A stretch of 64,000 nt of DNA from Larix kaempferi. Taxonomy: Eukaryota; Streptophyta; Pinopsida; Pinales; Pinaceae. A model generated the notes under the pieces. It was not told the origin of the DNA. It ran no database searches and worked only from the letters and a program-made list of their open reading frames with translations. The position numbers and the translations under genes are program-made. Within the stretch, counting starts at the first letter, position 1. Every line of letters begins with the position of its first letter. Location of the stretch: NCBI GenBank assembly GCA_027924585.1, contig BSBM01001661.1, positions 5,279,501 through 5,343,500 of the forward strand, given 5' to 3'. Below, piece by piece: positions 20,890 through 30,288 of this stretch.

Positions 20890-21753
20890 AATGAAAAATG
20901 AAAGATCTCAATTTGATGCTTTACTTCCTAGGTCTGGAAGTATGGCAAGGCTCAGAAGGAATATTTATCAATCAGGGAAAGTATGATGAGAAATATGACT
21001 TGAGGTGTTGGAATGGCCACTCTTATGGATTCCAGCTTGAAGCCGTTAGGGGATAACTCATCAGAGTTAGTGGATATAACTCTGTACAGTCAAATTATTG
21101 GGTCTTTGATATATCTAACATATACTAGGTTAGATATATGCTCTGTTTTGAACACCTTGAGTTAGTATCTAGTGGAAACTAGATGTGTTTACCTGATAGT
21201 TGCAAAGTATGTGATGAGGCACATAAAGGACACGATAGAATTTGATCTATGCTATCTTGAAGATCATGACTTCAAATGGCTATTCAGATTCTGTTTGGGC
21301 AGGAAGTGTATCAGACAAGAAGAACACCTCGAGAGGATGTTATTGTCTGGGATTAGCCATGATCTCGTGGTTTAGCTGGAAGCAGTCTAGTGTGACTCTC
21401 AGCACAAGCGGAATATATGGCTGCTTGCTCTGCTAGTTGTGAAGAAGTTTGGCTTTAGGATTGTTTGACTTAGAGTTAGAACCAACTGAGATCCTATGTG
21501 ATAATTAGAGTTGTATCAAGATGACATAGAATCTAGTGTTCCATGATAAGTCAAAGAACATAGGGAACTAACAAGATATGTCACAGAAATGAACTCTAAA
21601 AGTTTGAATTTGTAACAGGTTACCATTGTACTAACCAAGCCCCTACGTCAAGTGAAGAAGTTACCAACCAAACCTCTGTCTCGAGTGAAGTTTGAATACT
21701 TCCGAGACAAGCTTGGTGTAGTTCAAAAGGACCGTCCTCGAAAGGGGGAGTAG
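20890..21753 (+). pseudogene. Decayed copia RT tail and RNase H of element D
   Basis: Across shifting frames the copia 3' pol is readable: GSEGIFINQGKYDEK, then SVLNTLS*YLVETRCVYLIV, AKYVMRHIKDTIEFDLCYL, then DSVWAGSVSDKKNTSRGCYC (the 'DSDWAGS..RKSTSG' box), QSSVTLSTSGIYG (for 'TLSTAEAEY'), and VKFEYFRDKLGVVQKD at the end. Frameshifts and stops are frequent, and the YLDD part of RT is absent. The frame closes at TAG (21751-21753) directly after GAAAGGGGGAG, a purine-tract-like sequence. Homology to the end of pol in element C is clear. Confidence 0.85.
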
Positions 21754-21899
21754 TATAGTCACTACTGATGAGATTGTCTCATCAAACAACAAGGTCGTTG
21801 ATGAGGTAACCTGTTCTCTACACCCAGTTACTTAGAAATATTTAGATTTAGGACTCTTATACTTAGAATACTTAGCTTTACTTATACATGCTTTTGATG

Positions 21900-22165
21900 A
21901 TAGATGTATTGGTGAGAATACATGCTAGATGTATACATGTTTTGGTGTGATGTATACATGTTTAGATGTATTAGTAAGAATACATGCTAGTTGTGATGTA
22001 TACATGTTCTGATGTGATGTGTACATGTTTTGATTAGTGATGTATACATGTTTTGTTGTACACATGTTTTGATGTGATGTGTACATGTGTTGATTAAGTG
22101 ATGTATACATGTTTTGATGTACACATGTCTTGATGTGATGTATACATGTTTTGATGTGATATATG
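21900..22165 (+). repeat. Minisatellite 1: TGATGTATACATGTTT units
   Basis: Irregular 16-40-bp units built from GATGT(A/G)TACATGTTTTGAT, about ten copies. TGTATACA is itself palindromic. Confidence 0.85.
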
Positions 22166-22192
22166 ATTGTACCTGTATGGATGAGAAAAGAG

Positions 22193-22870
22193 TTGAGGGG
22201 ATTGGATCATCCCTGGACTTTCAGTCCTAAAGAGAGCCGTAGACGTAAGGTCTCCGAGAATGAAGTCCTTAGTGGACAGTTGAGGGGATTGGATCATCCC
22301 TGGACTTTCAGTCCTAAAGAGAGCCGTAGACGTGAGGTCTCCGAGAATGAAGTCCTTAGTGGACAGTTGAGGGGATTGGATCATCCCTGGACTTTCAGTC
22401 CTAAAGAGAGCCGTAGACGTGAGGTCTCCGAGAATGAAGTCCTTAGTGGACAGTTGAGGGGATTGGATCATCCCTGGACTTTCAGTCCTAAAGAGAACCG
22501 TAGACGTAAGGTCTCCGAGAATGAAGTCCTTAGTGGACAGTTGAGGGGATTGGATCATCCCTGGACTTTCAGTCCTAAAGAGAACCGTAGACGTAAGGTC
22601 TCCGAGAATGAAGTCCTTAGTGGACAGTTGAGGGGATTGGATCATCCCTGGACTTTCAGCCCTAAAGAGAACCGTAGACGTAAGGTCTCCGAGAATGAAG
22701 TCCTTAGTGGACAGTTGAGGGGATTGGATCATCCCTGGACTTTCAGTCCTAAAGAGAACCGTAGACGTGAGGTCTCCGAGAATGAAGTCCTTGGTGGACT
22801 TGAGGGGATTGGATCATCCCTGGACTCTCAGTCCTAAAGAGAGCCGTAGACGTGAGGTCTCCGAGAATAG
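22193..22870 (+). repeat. Minisatellite 2: 87-bp units, about 7.7 copies
   Basis: The unit starts TTGAGGGGATTGGATCATCC and ends TCCTTAGTGGACAG. Copies differ by a few substitutions (AGAGCC/AGAACC, GTAAGG/GTGAGG). Since 87 is divisible by three, both strands stay open for over 200 codons; these frames are artefacts of the repeat. Each unit has a GGGGAT...ATCCC inverted repeat. Confidence 0.95.
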
Positions 22871-22901
22871 AAGATAGGACTGCATCGTCCCTGGACCTTA
22901 G

Positions 22902-23390
22902 TTCAAAATGTACGTGATGGGGATTGCATCATCCCGGAACTGATAGTTCAAAATGTACGTGATGGGGATTGCATCATCCCGGAACTGATAGTTCAAAATG
23001 TACGTGATGGGGATTGCATCATCCCGAAACTGATAGTTCAAAATGTACGTGATGGGGATTGCATCATCCCGGAACTGATAGTTCAAAATGTACGTGATGG
23101 GGATTGCATCATCCCGGAACTGGTAGTTCAAAATGTACGTGATGGGGATTGCATCATCCCGGAACTGATAGTTCAAAATGTACGTGATGGGGATTGCATC
23201 ATCCCGGAACTGGTAGTTCAAAATGTACGTGATGGGGATTGCATCATCCCGGAACTGATAGTTCAAAATGTACGTGATGGGGATTGCATCATCCCGGAAC
23301 TGATAGTTCAAAATGTACGTGATGGGGATTGCATCATCCCGGAACTGATAGTTCAAAATGTACGTGAAGGGGATTGTATCATCCCCGGAC
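22902..23390 (+). repeat. Minisatellite 3: 45-bp units, about 10.5 copies
   Basis: The unit starts TTCAAAATGTACGTGATGGG and ends CGGAACTGATAG. Copies are almost identical. It shares the core GGGGATTG(C/G)ATCATCCC with minisatellite 2, so the two arrays may derive from one ancestor. Unit length is again a multiple of three. Confidence 0.95.
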
Positions 23391-23433
23391 TTCGGTCCCT
23401 GAATTGATCCGTAGACGAATGGTCTCCGAGAAA

Positions 23434-23805
23434 GTGATGGTATTAATGATGTGGTTACTTGTATCGGTAGGATACTTGTATTGATGATGTGGTTACTCGT
23501 ATCGGTAGGATACTTGTATTGATGATGTGGTTACTCGTATCGGTAGGATACTTGTATTGATGATGTGGTTACTTGTATCGGTAGGATACTTGTATTGATG
23601 ATGTGGTTACTTGTATCGGTAGGATACTTGTATTGATGATGTGGTTACTTGTATCGGTAGGATACTTGTACTGATGATGTGGTTACTTGTATCGGTAGGA
23701 TACTTGTACTGATGATGTGGTTACTTGTATCGGTAGGATACTTGTATTGATGATGTGGTTACTTGTATCGGTAGGATACTTGTACTAATGATGTGGATAC
23801 TTGTA
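23434..23805 (+). repeat. Minisatellite 4: 38-bp units, about 9 copies
   Basis: The unit is TTGATGATGTGGTTAC followed by TTGTATCGGTAGGATACTTG and a short end; copies differ mainly by C/T at one or two sites. Confidence 0.95.
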
Positions 23806-23820
23806 TTGTTATGGATACCT

Positions 23821-24100
23821 GTATTGATGACGATGCTGATGATCGTGTGATGACGATGCTGATGATCGTGTGATGACGATGCTGCTGATCGTGTGATGAC
23901 GATGTTGATGATCATGTGATGACGATGCTGCTGATCGTGTGATGACGATGTTGATGATCATGTGATGATGATGCTAATGATCGTGTGATGACGATATTGA
24001 TGATCGTGTGATGACGATGCTAATGATCGTGTGTGACGATGCTGATGATCGTGTGATGACGATGCTAATGGTCGTGAGATGACGATACTGATGATCGTGA
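23821..24100 (+). repeat. Minisatellite 5: 23-bp units, about 12 copies
   Basis: The unit is TGATGACGATGCTGATGATC followed by GTG, with scattered substitutions and a few length changes. Confidence 0.9.
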
Positions 24101-24310
24101 GGATCCAGATGTTGATGTTGTTGTAGTTGTTCGAGTGCTGCAGAAGATAAAGACTCAGTACTGAAGATGTTGATGTTCCAGTATTGAAGATGTTCCAGTA
24201 ACTGCTTGAGTTACTGATGATGTTGAGAAAGCTTCCAATGATTTATAGATGTATCATGTATGATGTTGATGACTCCTTGCTCGTGCAGATACTGTTATAA
24301 TATCCTTCTC

Positions 24311-24322
24311 GTTAAGGGGGAG
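24311..24322 (+). other. Polypurine tract of element D
   Basis: GTTAAGGGGGAG directly precedes the 3' LTR at 24323. A nearly identical tract (GAAAGGGGGAG) sits at the pol end, 2.6 kb upstream. Confidence 0.9.
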
Positions 24323-24926
24323 TGTTAAATATTGTAACTTCAAAGAATATTATATTTGTACTTTATTATTCCGGAGATGATTCATTCCTCCGTGAAGATC
24401 TTATTGTATATCCGGAGATGTTTATTCCTCCGTCGGAATGTGGTAACTCGGGTTATTAGACTTCCCTAGTGGGGGTCGGCCCTAAATGTGTTATGTGGGT
24501 CAAAGGGTTATTAGACCACCCTAGAGGGGTCGGCCCAGTTAGTTGTAGTGGGTTATTTAACCTATTGGTTAAATACGAGCCTACGTGTACTTGTGTAAAA
24601 TACATATCAAAGTAGTGTATAAATAGAAGAGGTGTGTTCCTCATTATATACACTCACTCATTCAAGGGAGGCGCACCTATTGGAGGAGAGGTCTGCTACA
24701 GTGGAGAAGGAGATCATGTCTTTGGTTTGCATCTTTGTATATTGCTGGTCATCTATATTGAGGAAGCTTTACTGGGTTTTCTACCCCATGAGGGTTTCCC
24801 AGGATAAATCTGTGTCTCTTGTGTTTATGCTATGCTTGTTGTTTCTTCAGTGATCCTGTATATGCTATTATTGTGAAATGGAATGTAATGCTGCTATTTT
24901 CTGTCTTAGCATATTGAATTCTAACA
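24323..24926 (+). repeat. 3' LTR of element D
   Basis: 604 bp; two differences from the 5' LTR by hand comparison. It ends TTCTAACA before the TAAAT duplication. Confidence 0.95.
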
Positions 24927-24931
24927 TAAAT

Positions 24932-25084
24932 GATCCAATTGATCATATCCAACATCAACCTAATGCATATACAGATCAGTAACTGGAGCATCGTCCTGAT
25001 GCTCATCATCCAGCGCTTACATCCACAGCCATGTGAAGGATCCTCCTTCCAACATGCTTGGAATGGCTTCAACAAATGTATCCA
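24932..25084 (-). other. 3' region of element C (part 2)
   Basis: This is the other side of the D insertion: GATCCAATTGATCATATCCA continues the ~60-bp repeat of C. It runs to the pol stop near 25085. Confidence 0.7.
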
Positions 25085-26637
25085 TCACTTCTTCCTTGAA
25101 GTGTTGTCGATCTGAAGAACACCAAGCCTCTCCCTGAAGTACTCGAACTTCACTCTGGCTAGTGGCTTCATCAAAACATCTGCAGTCTGCTCATCTGTCG
25201 CAACATATAGGAGCTTCACTGCTCCTCTCTGCACCATATCCCTGATATAGTGATATTTGATCTCTATGTGTTTCGACTTGTCATGAAACACTGGGTTCTC
25301 AGACAGCTTCACACAACTCTGGTTATCACAGAAGATACCAGTAGCCTCCAGTGGGAGATCAAATAACTCAAACAGTAGCTTCCGGAGCCATACTGCTTCA
25401 CAACTAGCCGAGCAGGTTGCAACATATTCTGCCTCGGCTGTACTCAGTGTTACGCAGGACTGCTTCCTGCTAAACCAAGAGATCACACCTGATCCCATAT
25501 TGAAGCAGCACCCAGATGTGCTCTTCCTATCTGCAGCACTTCCTGCCCAATCTGAATCAACATAACCTTGCAGGTTAAACTTTTGATTCGCTTCATACCT
25601 GAGCCCATAATCCACTGTACCCTTCAGGTACCTCAGAATATGCTTTACAGCAATCAGGTGAACACTCCTCGAATCTGTCAAGAACTGACTCAATGTGTTC
25701 ACTGCAAAGCAAATATCTGGTCTCGTGTTCGTCAGGTACATCAAGGACCCAATCATATGACGATACATAGAGACATCAACCGGCTCAGATGAAGCATCAC
25801 ATAGAAGCTTCAGGTTCGATGCCATAGGTGTGGCCATGGCCTTGCAATCCATCATCCCGAACCTCTTCAAGATATCTACTGTATACTTCCCTTGTCCAAG
25901 GAAGATCCCGTCTGCACTCTGCCACACCTCCATACCTAGGAAATAGTGCATCATTCCCAAGTCTTTCATATCGAACTCGACAGCAAGCTTCCTCTTTGTA
26001 TCTGTAATCAATCTGTCATCTCCTATTACAAATAAGTCATCCAGATACAGGAGTAGAATCACAGGATTCCTTCCTCGACCTTGTAGTAAAGGTTGGAATC
26101 TGCTCTACTCTTGGTAAAGCCCAAACTAGATAGGAAACTATCCATCCTACCATACCAAGTTTTGGGGGCTTGCTTCAAGCCATACAAGTCTTTCTTCAAT
26201 CTGCATATGTATGACTCCCTGTCATGTATTTCAAAACCGAGTGGCTGCTCCACATATACTTCCTCTTCAACTACACCATTCAAGAAGGCAGTCTTGACAT
26301 CCATCTGGTGTATTTTCCATTTCATCGCTGCAGCCAGGGCAAGTACTGTTCTGATGGAAGTATATGTAGCTACAGGGGCAAACGTTTCTTCATAATCTAT
26401 TCCCTCTTTCTGAGAGAAGCCACGAGCTATGAATCTTGCTTTCTATTTCTCTATGCTGCCATTTGCAGCATGCTTGATTTTGTAGATCCATTTGGAAGGC
26501 ACAACAGACTTCTCTTTAAGTCTTGGGACAACATCCCAAACATCATTCTTCATTATTGATTGGTATTCCTCGACCATGGCATCCTTCCACTCTTTCTTTT
26601 CCACTGCTTCTTCATAATTGGAAGGTTCTTTGTTCAT
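25085..26637 (-). pseudogene. Element C reverse transcriptase and RNase H
   Basis: Copies retrotransposon RNA to DNA. From 26637 the frame reads NYEEAVEKKEWKDAMVEEYQ and VVPSKWIYKIKHAANGSIEK, then an amber stop in place of a sense codon. After a frame change it resumes at about 26325 with WKIHQMDVKTAFLNGVVEEE (RT motif A region) and KKDLYGLKQAPKTWY. A one-base deletion near 26060 is followed by a clean 325-codon frame (26062-25085) with LLLYLDDLFVIGD (YLDD intact, 26036-26047), then LTNTRPDICFAVN, DSDWAGSAADRKSTSGCCFN, TLSTAEAEYVA, DNQSCVKLSENPVFH and KHIEIKYHYIRDMVQ, the copia RNase H, ending VKFEYFRERLGVLQI. The last domain block is intact, but the polyprotein as a whole is broken. Confidence 0.95.
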
Positions 26638-26811
26638 GATATCACAGAGTAAAGCAACATAGTTGGTATGTGATCTAGTTCTCTTCTTTGCTATGTGTTC
26701 TTCATCTAGAATGCCAAATCTTTCTGCATCTTGAATGAGCTCTCTAGCCCATGCAGGTTTCCTCTTGTAAGAGTTATTCTCACGGGGTGGATCTACAGGT
26801 TCTTGCGGATC

Positions 26812-28016
26812 TTAAATCTCACGAACAACTTCTGGAATTGCTTCAGTCATAGTAGTGTCTTGAAATCTAGTTTCCTTAGGTTCTTCATAAACTTCGATAG
26901 GTTCCTTCCTTGATTTGATGAATGCTGAGTTTTCATCAAATGTTACATCCCTGCTGACATCAATCTTCTTGAACCCTGGAAAGTATATTCTGTAAGCCTT
27001 TGAGCTTTCACTGTAACCCACAAAAATACCCTTCTTTCCTAAAGGATCTAGCTTGGTCCTCTTTTCCTTTGGAACATGAGTGTATACTGGACAGTCAAAT
27101 ATTCTAAGATGGTTGACTTCAGGTTTCTTACCAGAGAAGACCTCTTCTGGTGTCTTGTTGTCCAATATCTTGTGGGGTGTTCTGTTCTGAACATACATAG
27201 TTGTTCTAGCTGCTTCTGTCCATAGATGCATAGGTAGATCCCGATCATGCAGCATTTCCCTTGCTGCTTCCATGATTGTTCTGTTCTTTCTTTCTGCAAC
27301 TCCATTCTGTTGAGGATTGTAAGGAGCATTCAACTCCCTCTTAATCCCTGAATCACTGCAAAGCTTCTTGAAGTCACTTGAGGTGAATTCTCCACCATTG
27401 TCGGATTTGAATGTTTTATCTTCTTATCAGTTTGATTCTCCATCAAGGTTTTGAATTCCTTGAACTTATCAAATACTTCATCTTTGTTCTTCAAGAAGTA
27501 AACCCAAGTCTTCCTGGAGAAGTCATCTATGAAAGAGACATAGTAAGCATACCCACTCAGAGAACTGGATGACATTGGACCACATACATCGGAGTGGATG
27601 ATTTCCAAGATACCTTTTGCCTTGATTTCACTGCTTGGAAATGCCTTCTTAATGTTCTTTCCTTTTGCACATCCCTTGTAAACACCTTCATGCTTGGTCT
27701 TGATTTCAGGAAGACCTTCTACAGCCTTACTCGCAATTGGTAATGCTCTGTAGTGCATATGTGCAAGTCTTCTATGCCAAAGTTCACTTGGCTCCATGGA
27801 ATCATGCACCATGGCATGTTCAGGTTGTCCTTTCAATTTATACAAACCTCCCTCTTGCTCTCCAATTACCACTGCATCATCTATGGTCTTTCGCTTTGGC
27901 CACATTAGGACTTGGCCATCCACAAATGCAACCCCCATACCTTTTGCATCCAATGCAGAGATGGAGAGTAGATTCTTCTTGAGCCCAGGTACATAAAGGA
28001 CTTCTTTCATCTTCAA
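26812..28016 (-). pseudogene. Element C integrase
   Basis: Inserts element DNA into the genome. From 28016: KEVLYVPGLKKNLLSISALD, then LWHRRLAHMHYRALP (zinc-binding His pair), then YKGCAKGKN, where the first Cys of the usual C-x2-C is Tyr. Then IHSDVCGPM (first catalytic Asp) and FIDDFSRKTWVYFLKNKDEV. A frameshift lies near 27415. From 27333 it continues with NAPYNPQQNGVAERKNRTIM (catalytic Glu region), RTPHKILDNKTPEEVFSGKK, and GYSESSKAYRIYFP. An amber stop occurs after IPEVVREI near 26815. It lies between protease and RT, the copia order. Confidence 0.93.
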
Positions 28017-29120
28017 AGATTTTTCTAGAATCTAGGTTGTAGGAGGCTTCACCACTTCCTTTGATGGGGTATTGATAATCATCCCCAAGTTTCACTTTAT
28101 GGGGTGATTCATGTTCAGATAGATTTACAAAAGATTCTTTAAACCCAGTCATGTGTTTGGAAGCCCCACTATCAATTAACCAAGCATTACAACCAGGGGA
28201 GATAGTACCTATGAGAGCAGAGATTATAACATACTCTTCTTCACTTGATGAGTCATCATCACTTTCTGCCCTAGCTTTCTTCTTTGGAGGTTCATCATCT
28301 TCGGCAGCATGAGCATGGTACCTTCTTGTGCTACCCTTCTTCTTTTTGCTGGAGTTGTTGTTATCCCTTTTGTTCTTGGGACATTCTAAAGCAAAGTGAC
28401 CTTTCTCATTGCAATTGAAGCACCTCAGATCTTTCTTTTCTTTGTGATAAGGATGAGAAGATTTCTTCTTATGATGGGATGGCTCCCTCTTGAACTTGCC
28501 TTTCTTGGTGTGTGCTGTGAGAGCTTGATCTTCATTCCCCATCTTTTCTTCTCGTGCCACAAGCCTTGCTTCTTCTTGAGAGCATTCCTCCCACTGTCTA
28601 TTGAAGGAGATCAATTTCTTTCTTGCACAGATCCCTTGGATAAAGGAGTCCCATGACCTAGGTAGGCCATTCAAAGTGGTCATAACAATTTCACCATTCT
28701 CCACCATTTCATCTACAGCTTCAAGTTGTTCCTTGATTTGAGAGACCTTGGAGAAATAGGATTGAATGGTTTCTCCATTCGACATCTTGACCCCTTTCAA
28801 TTGGTTACGTAGAGTCATCTTTCGATTTATGTTCTTCCCTTCAAATAACTTGGTCAGGGAGTCAAACATCTCTTGGGTGTCTTCAGAGATGACACATGTG
28901 GTCTGGGATGGTCTTTAATAGAATCAACAATAATTCTCTTTGCTTTGACCAAGTTCTTCTTATGCAATATCTTAGCCTCTTCATCCTCTGGGACAGGGAT
29001 GTATTCTTTTACATATGAGTCCAACTCATTCTCTTCCAGGATTAACCCAATCCTATACTTCTAGGCTCGGAAGTTATCAGCCCCGTCAAGCTTATCCTCA
29101 AGCTTGGTGTGGTGAGACAT
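27877..29120 (-). pseudogene. Element C gag and protease
   Basis: Gag packages the RNA; protease cuts the polyprotein. The start is ATG at 29120 (MSHHTKLEDKLDGADNFRA), but codon 20 is TAG (29061-29063), where Trp is usual. It continues ENELDSYVKEYIPVPEDEEA, then a frameshift near 28900. From 28869 a 330-codon frame holds the gag core (FDSLTKLFEGKNINRKMTLR), a Lys-rich stretch, the zinc knuckle CFNCNEKGHFALEC, an acidic linker, and the protease box WLIDSGASKHMTG. Another frameshift before the integrase breaks the link; the last ~50 codons of the open frame are out of phase with the true polyprotein. Confidence 0.93.
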
Positions 29121-29666
29121 CTTAAAGAGTACTTCAAATGGAAATAGAAAAGATTTAGGTCTTACCACTTGATTTGCTGAAAACTAGATATGGTCCTATC
29201 AGAGAAACCCTAAAAATTCAAAATGTGAATTTCAACTTTTTGAAAGGATAGAAAGATGCGCCTTGATGATCTGATCAACCTGGTGTATTCAGAATTTGAG
29301 ATCTGCAAAGCTTCACCCTTCATAAATGCCTTTTTGTCTTCCCGAGTTCACTGGGGAGGACCCTGAATTAGGGTTTGAGTTTCCTAGAGATCTACCCAGT
29401 CAAAAATCTCGATCCAAAGCTCTAAACTTCGATTTGTGCAAGGAGCTTCCAGCTATGTCTTTAGATTCCATAAATTCCTATTTTTGTGGAAACCCTAATT
29501 TTTAGGGCCAAATCTGAAAATGCTTAGAATTGAATTCTGATTGGACAGATATATTCTCCTTGATGAGTAGAGTCAATCTACTATACTGCTTTTCCAAAAT
29601 CTGTGGAGAGAAACCCAATAAACAAGAAACCCTTGGTTTCCGTCACTGCACAATGTCTTCTTCTCA
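29121..29666 (-). other. Leader of element C
   Basis: Untranslated leader between primer site and gag ATG. It contains the block GCTGGAAGCTCCTTGCACAA (minus strand), related to the duplicated leader block of element D. Confidence 0.75.
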
Positions 29667-29683
29667 GGTTAGCTCCGATACCA
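29667..29683 (-). other. Primer binding site of element C
   Basis: TGGTATCGGAGCTAACC on the minus strand touches the LTR. It differs from the initiator-Met site by one base (G for A at position 8). Confidence 0.9.
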
Positions 29684-30288
29684 TGTTAAATTTTGAGCAT
29701 TAATTCACAATACTCTAGGATCTTTACTGAGAGAACAATATTTACAGTATATCAATGCATATCAATCATAACAAGCATGTCAATCATCACAAGAAGCAAA
29801 AGCATGAGAGACAAGAGACACAGAGTTTCCGTGGGGAAAACCCTAAGGTGAAAAACCCCACAACTTCCTCAAAGATAGAGAGAGCAATGGCTCAACCAAA
29901 GTACAACCAAAATACACAGATATAGTCTCCTAGTAGCAGATGATCCTCCTCCTCACTAGCGCACCATTTTCTGAGTGAAGGAAGAATGAGTTTTCGAATG
30001 ATGCAAATAGAGATCTCCTGATCTCTATTTCTACTTGACCTGTTTGCCCAATATCTTTATGGGGCCGACTTGTCTAGATAGGTACATCAACCATATAATA
30101 TATGAATCAGGGCTGACCCCACACATGGTGGTCTAATAACCCATCGACAAGTTCACACACTTGCGACACTTGTTAATACATATGACGACACTTCCGTATA
30201 GAGGAATGACACATCTGTATAGGAGTATAATAATATATAAATGAAATAAATGGATGAAATACATTCTGAAGTTACATATACATCAACA
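29684..30288 (-). repeat. 5' LTR of element C
   Basis: 605 bp. The minus-strand TATA box is mutated to TAGAAATAG, while the 11-bp hairpin stem at 30005-30030 is still perfect. The GTCCC duplication follows at 30289-30293. Confidence 0.95.

Larger units (their letters stand above)
17290..24926 (+). mobile_element. Element D: young non-autonomous copia-derived LTR element
   Basis: 7637 bp. LTRs of 604 bp at 17290-17893 and 24323-24926 differ at only two positions by hand comparison (A/C near 17355, G/A near 17595). TAAAT duplications flank it. It has the primer site TGGTATCAGAGCTAACC (17894-17910) and the purine tract TTAAGGGGGAG just before the 3' LTR. The internal 6.4 kb lacks gag, protease, integrase and most of RT; only a decayed RT tail and RNase H remain. 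It also has duplicated leader blocks and about 2.2 kb of minisatellites. With near-identical LTRs and no proteins, it probably transposed recently using enzymes from a relative. Confidence 0.95.
15479..30288 (-). mobile_element. Element C: Ty1/copia retrotransposon nested in the LTR of B
   Basis: Two LTRs of 605-606 bp (TGTTAAAT...CATCAACA on the plus strand) are flanked by GTCCC duplications. On the minus strand the order is: LTR, primer site TGGTATCGGAGCTAACC, leader, gag, protease, integrase, RT, RNase H, a minisatellite-rich 3' region, purine tract AAGAGGGAG, LTR. Integrase before RT is the Ty1/copia order. Without element D it is about 7.2 kb. Coding is broken by stops and frameshifts. 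LTRs differ at roughly 30 of 605 positions (hand count, about 5%, mostly transitions). Confidence 0.95.

Noticed and set aside
22094-22837. Open frames of over 200 codons on both strands
   Set aside because: They are produced by the 87-bp minisatellite, whose length is divisible by three and whose unit has no stop in those frames; there is no start context or family motif.
22898-23356. 152-codon minus-strand frame with a 15-residue repeat
   Set aside because: Direct result of the 45-bp tandem array; not a protein gene.
22902-23390. CRISPR-like array
   Set aside because: Units are contiguous direct repeats with no unique spacers, in a plant retrotransposon; no cas genes.
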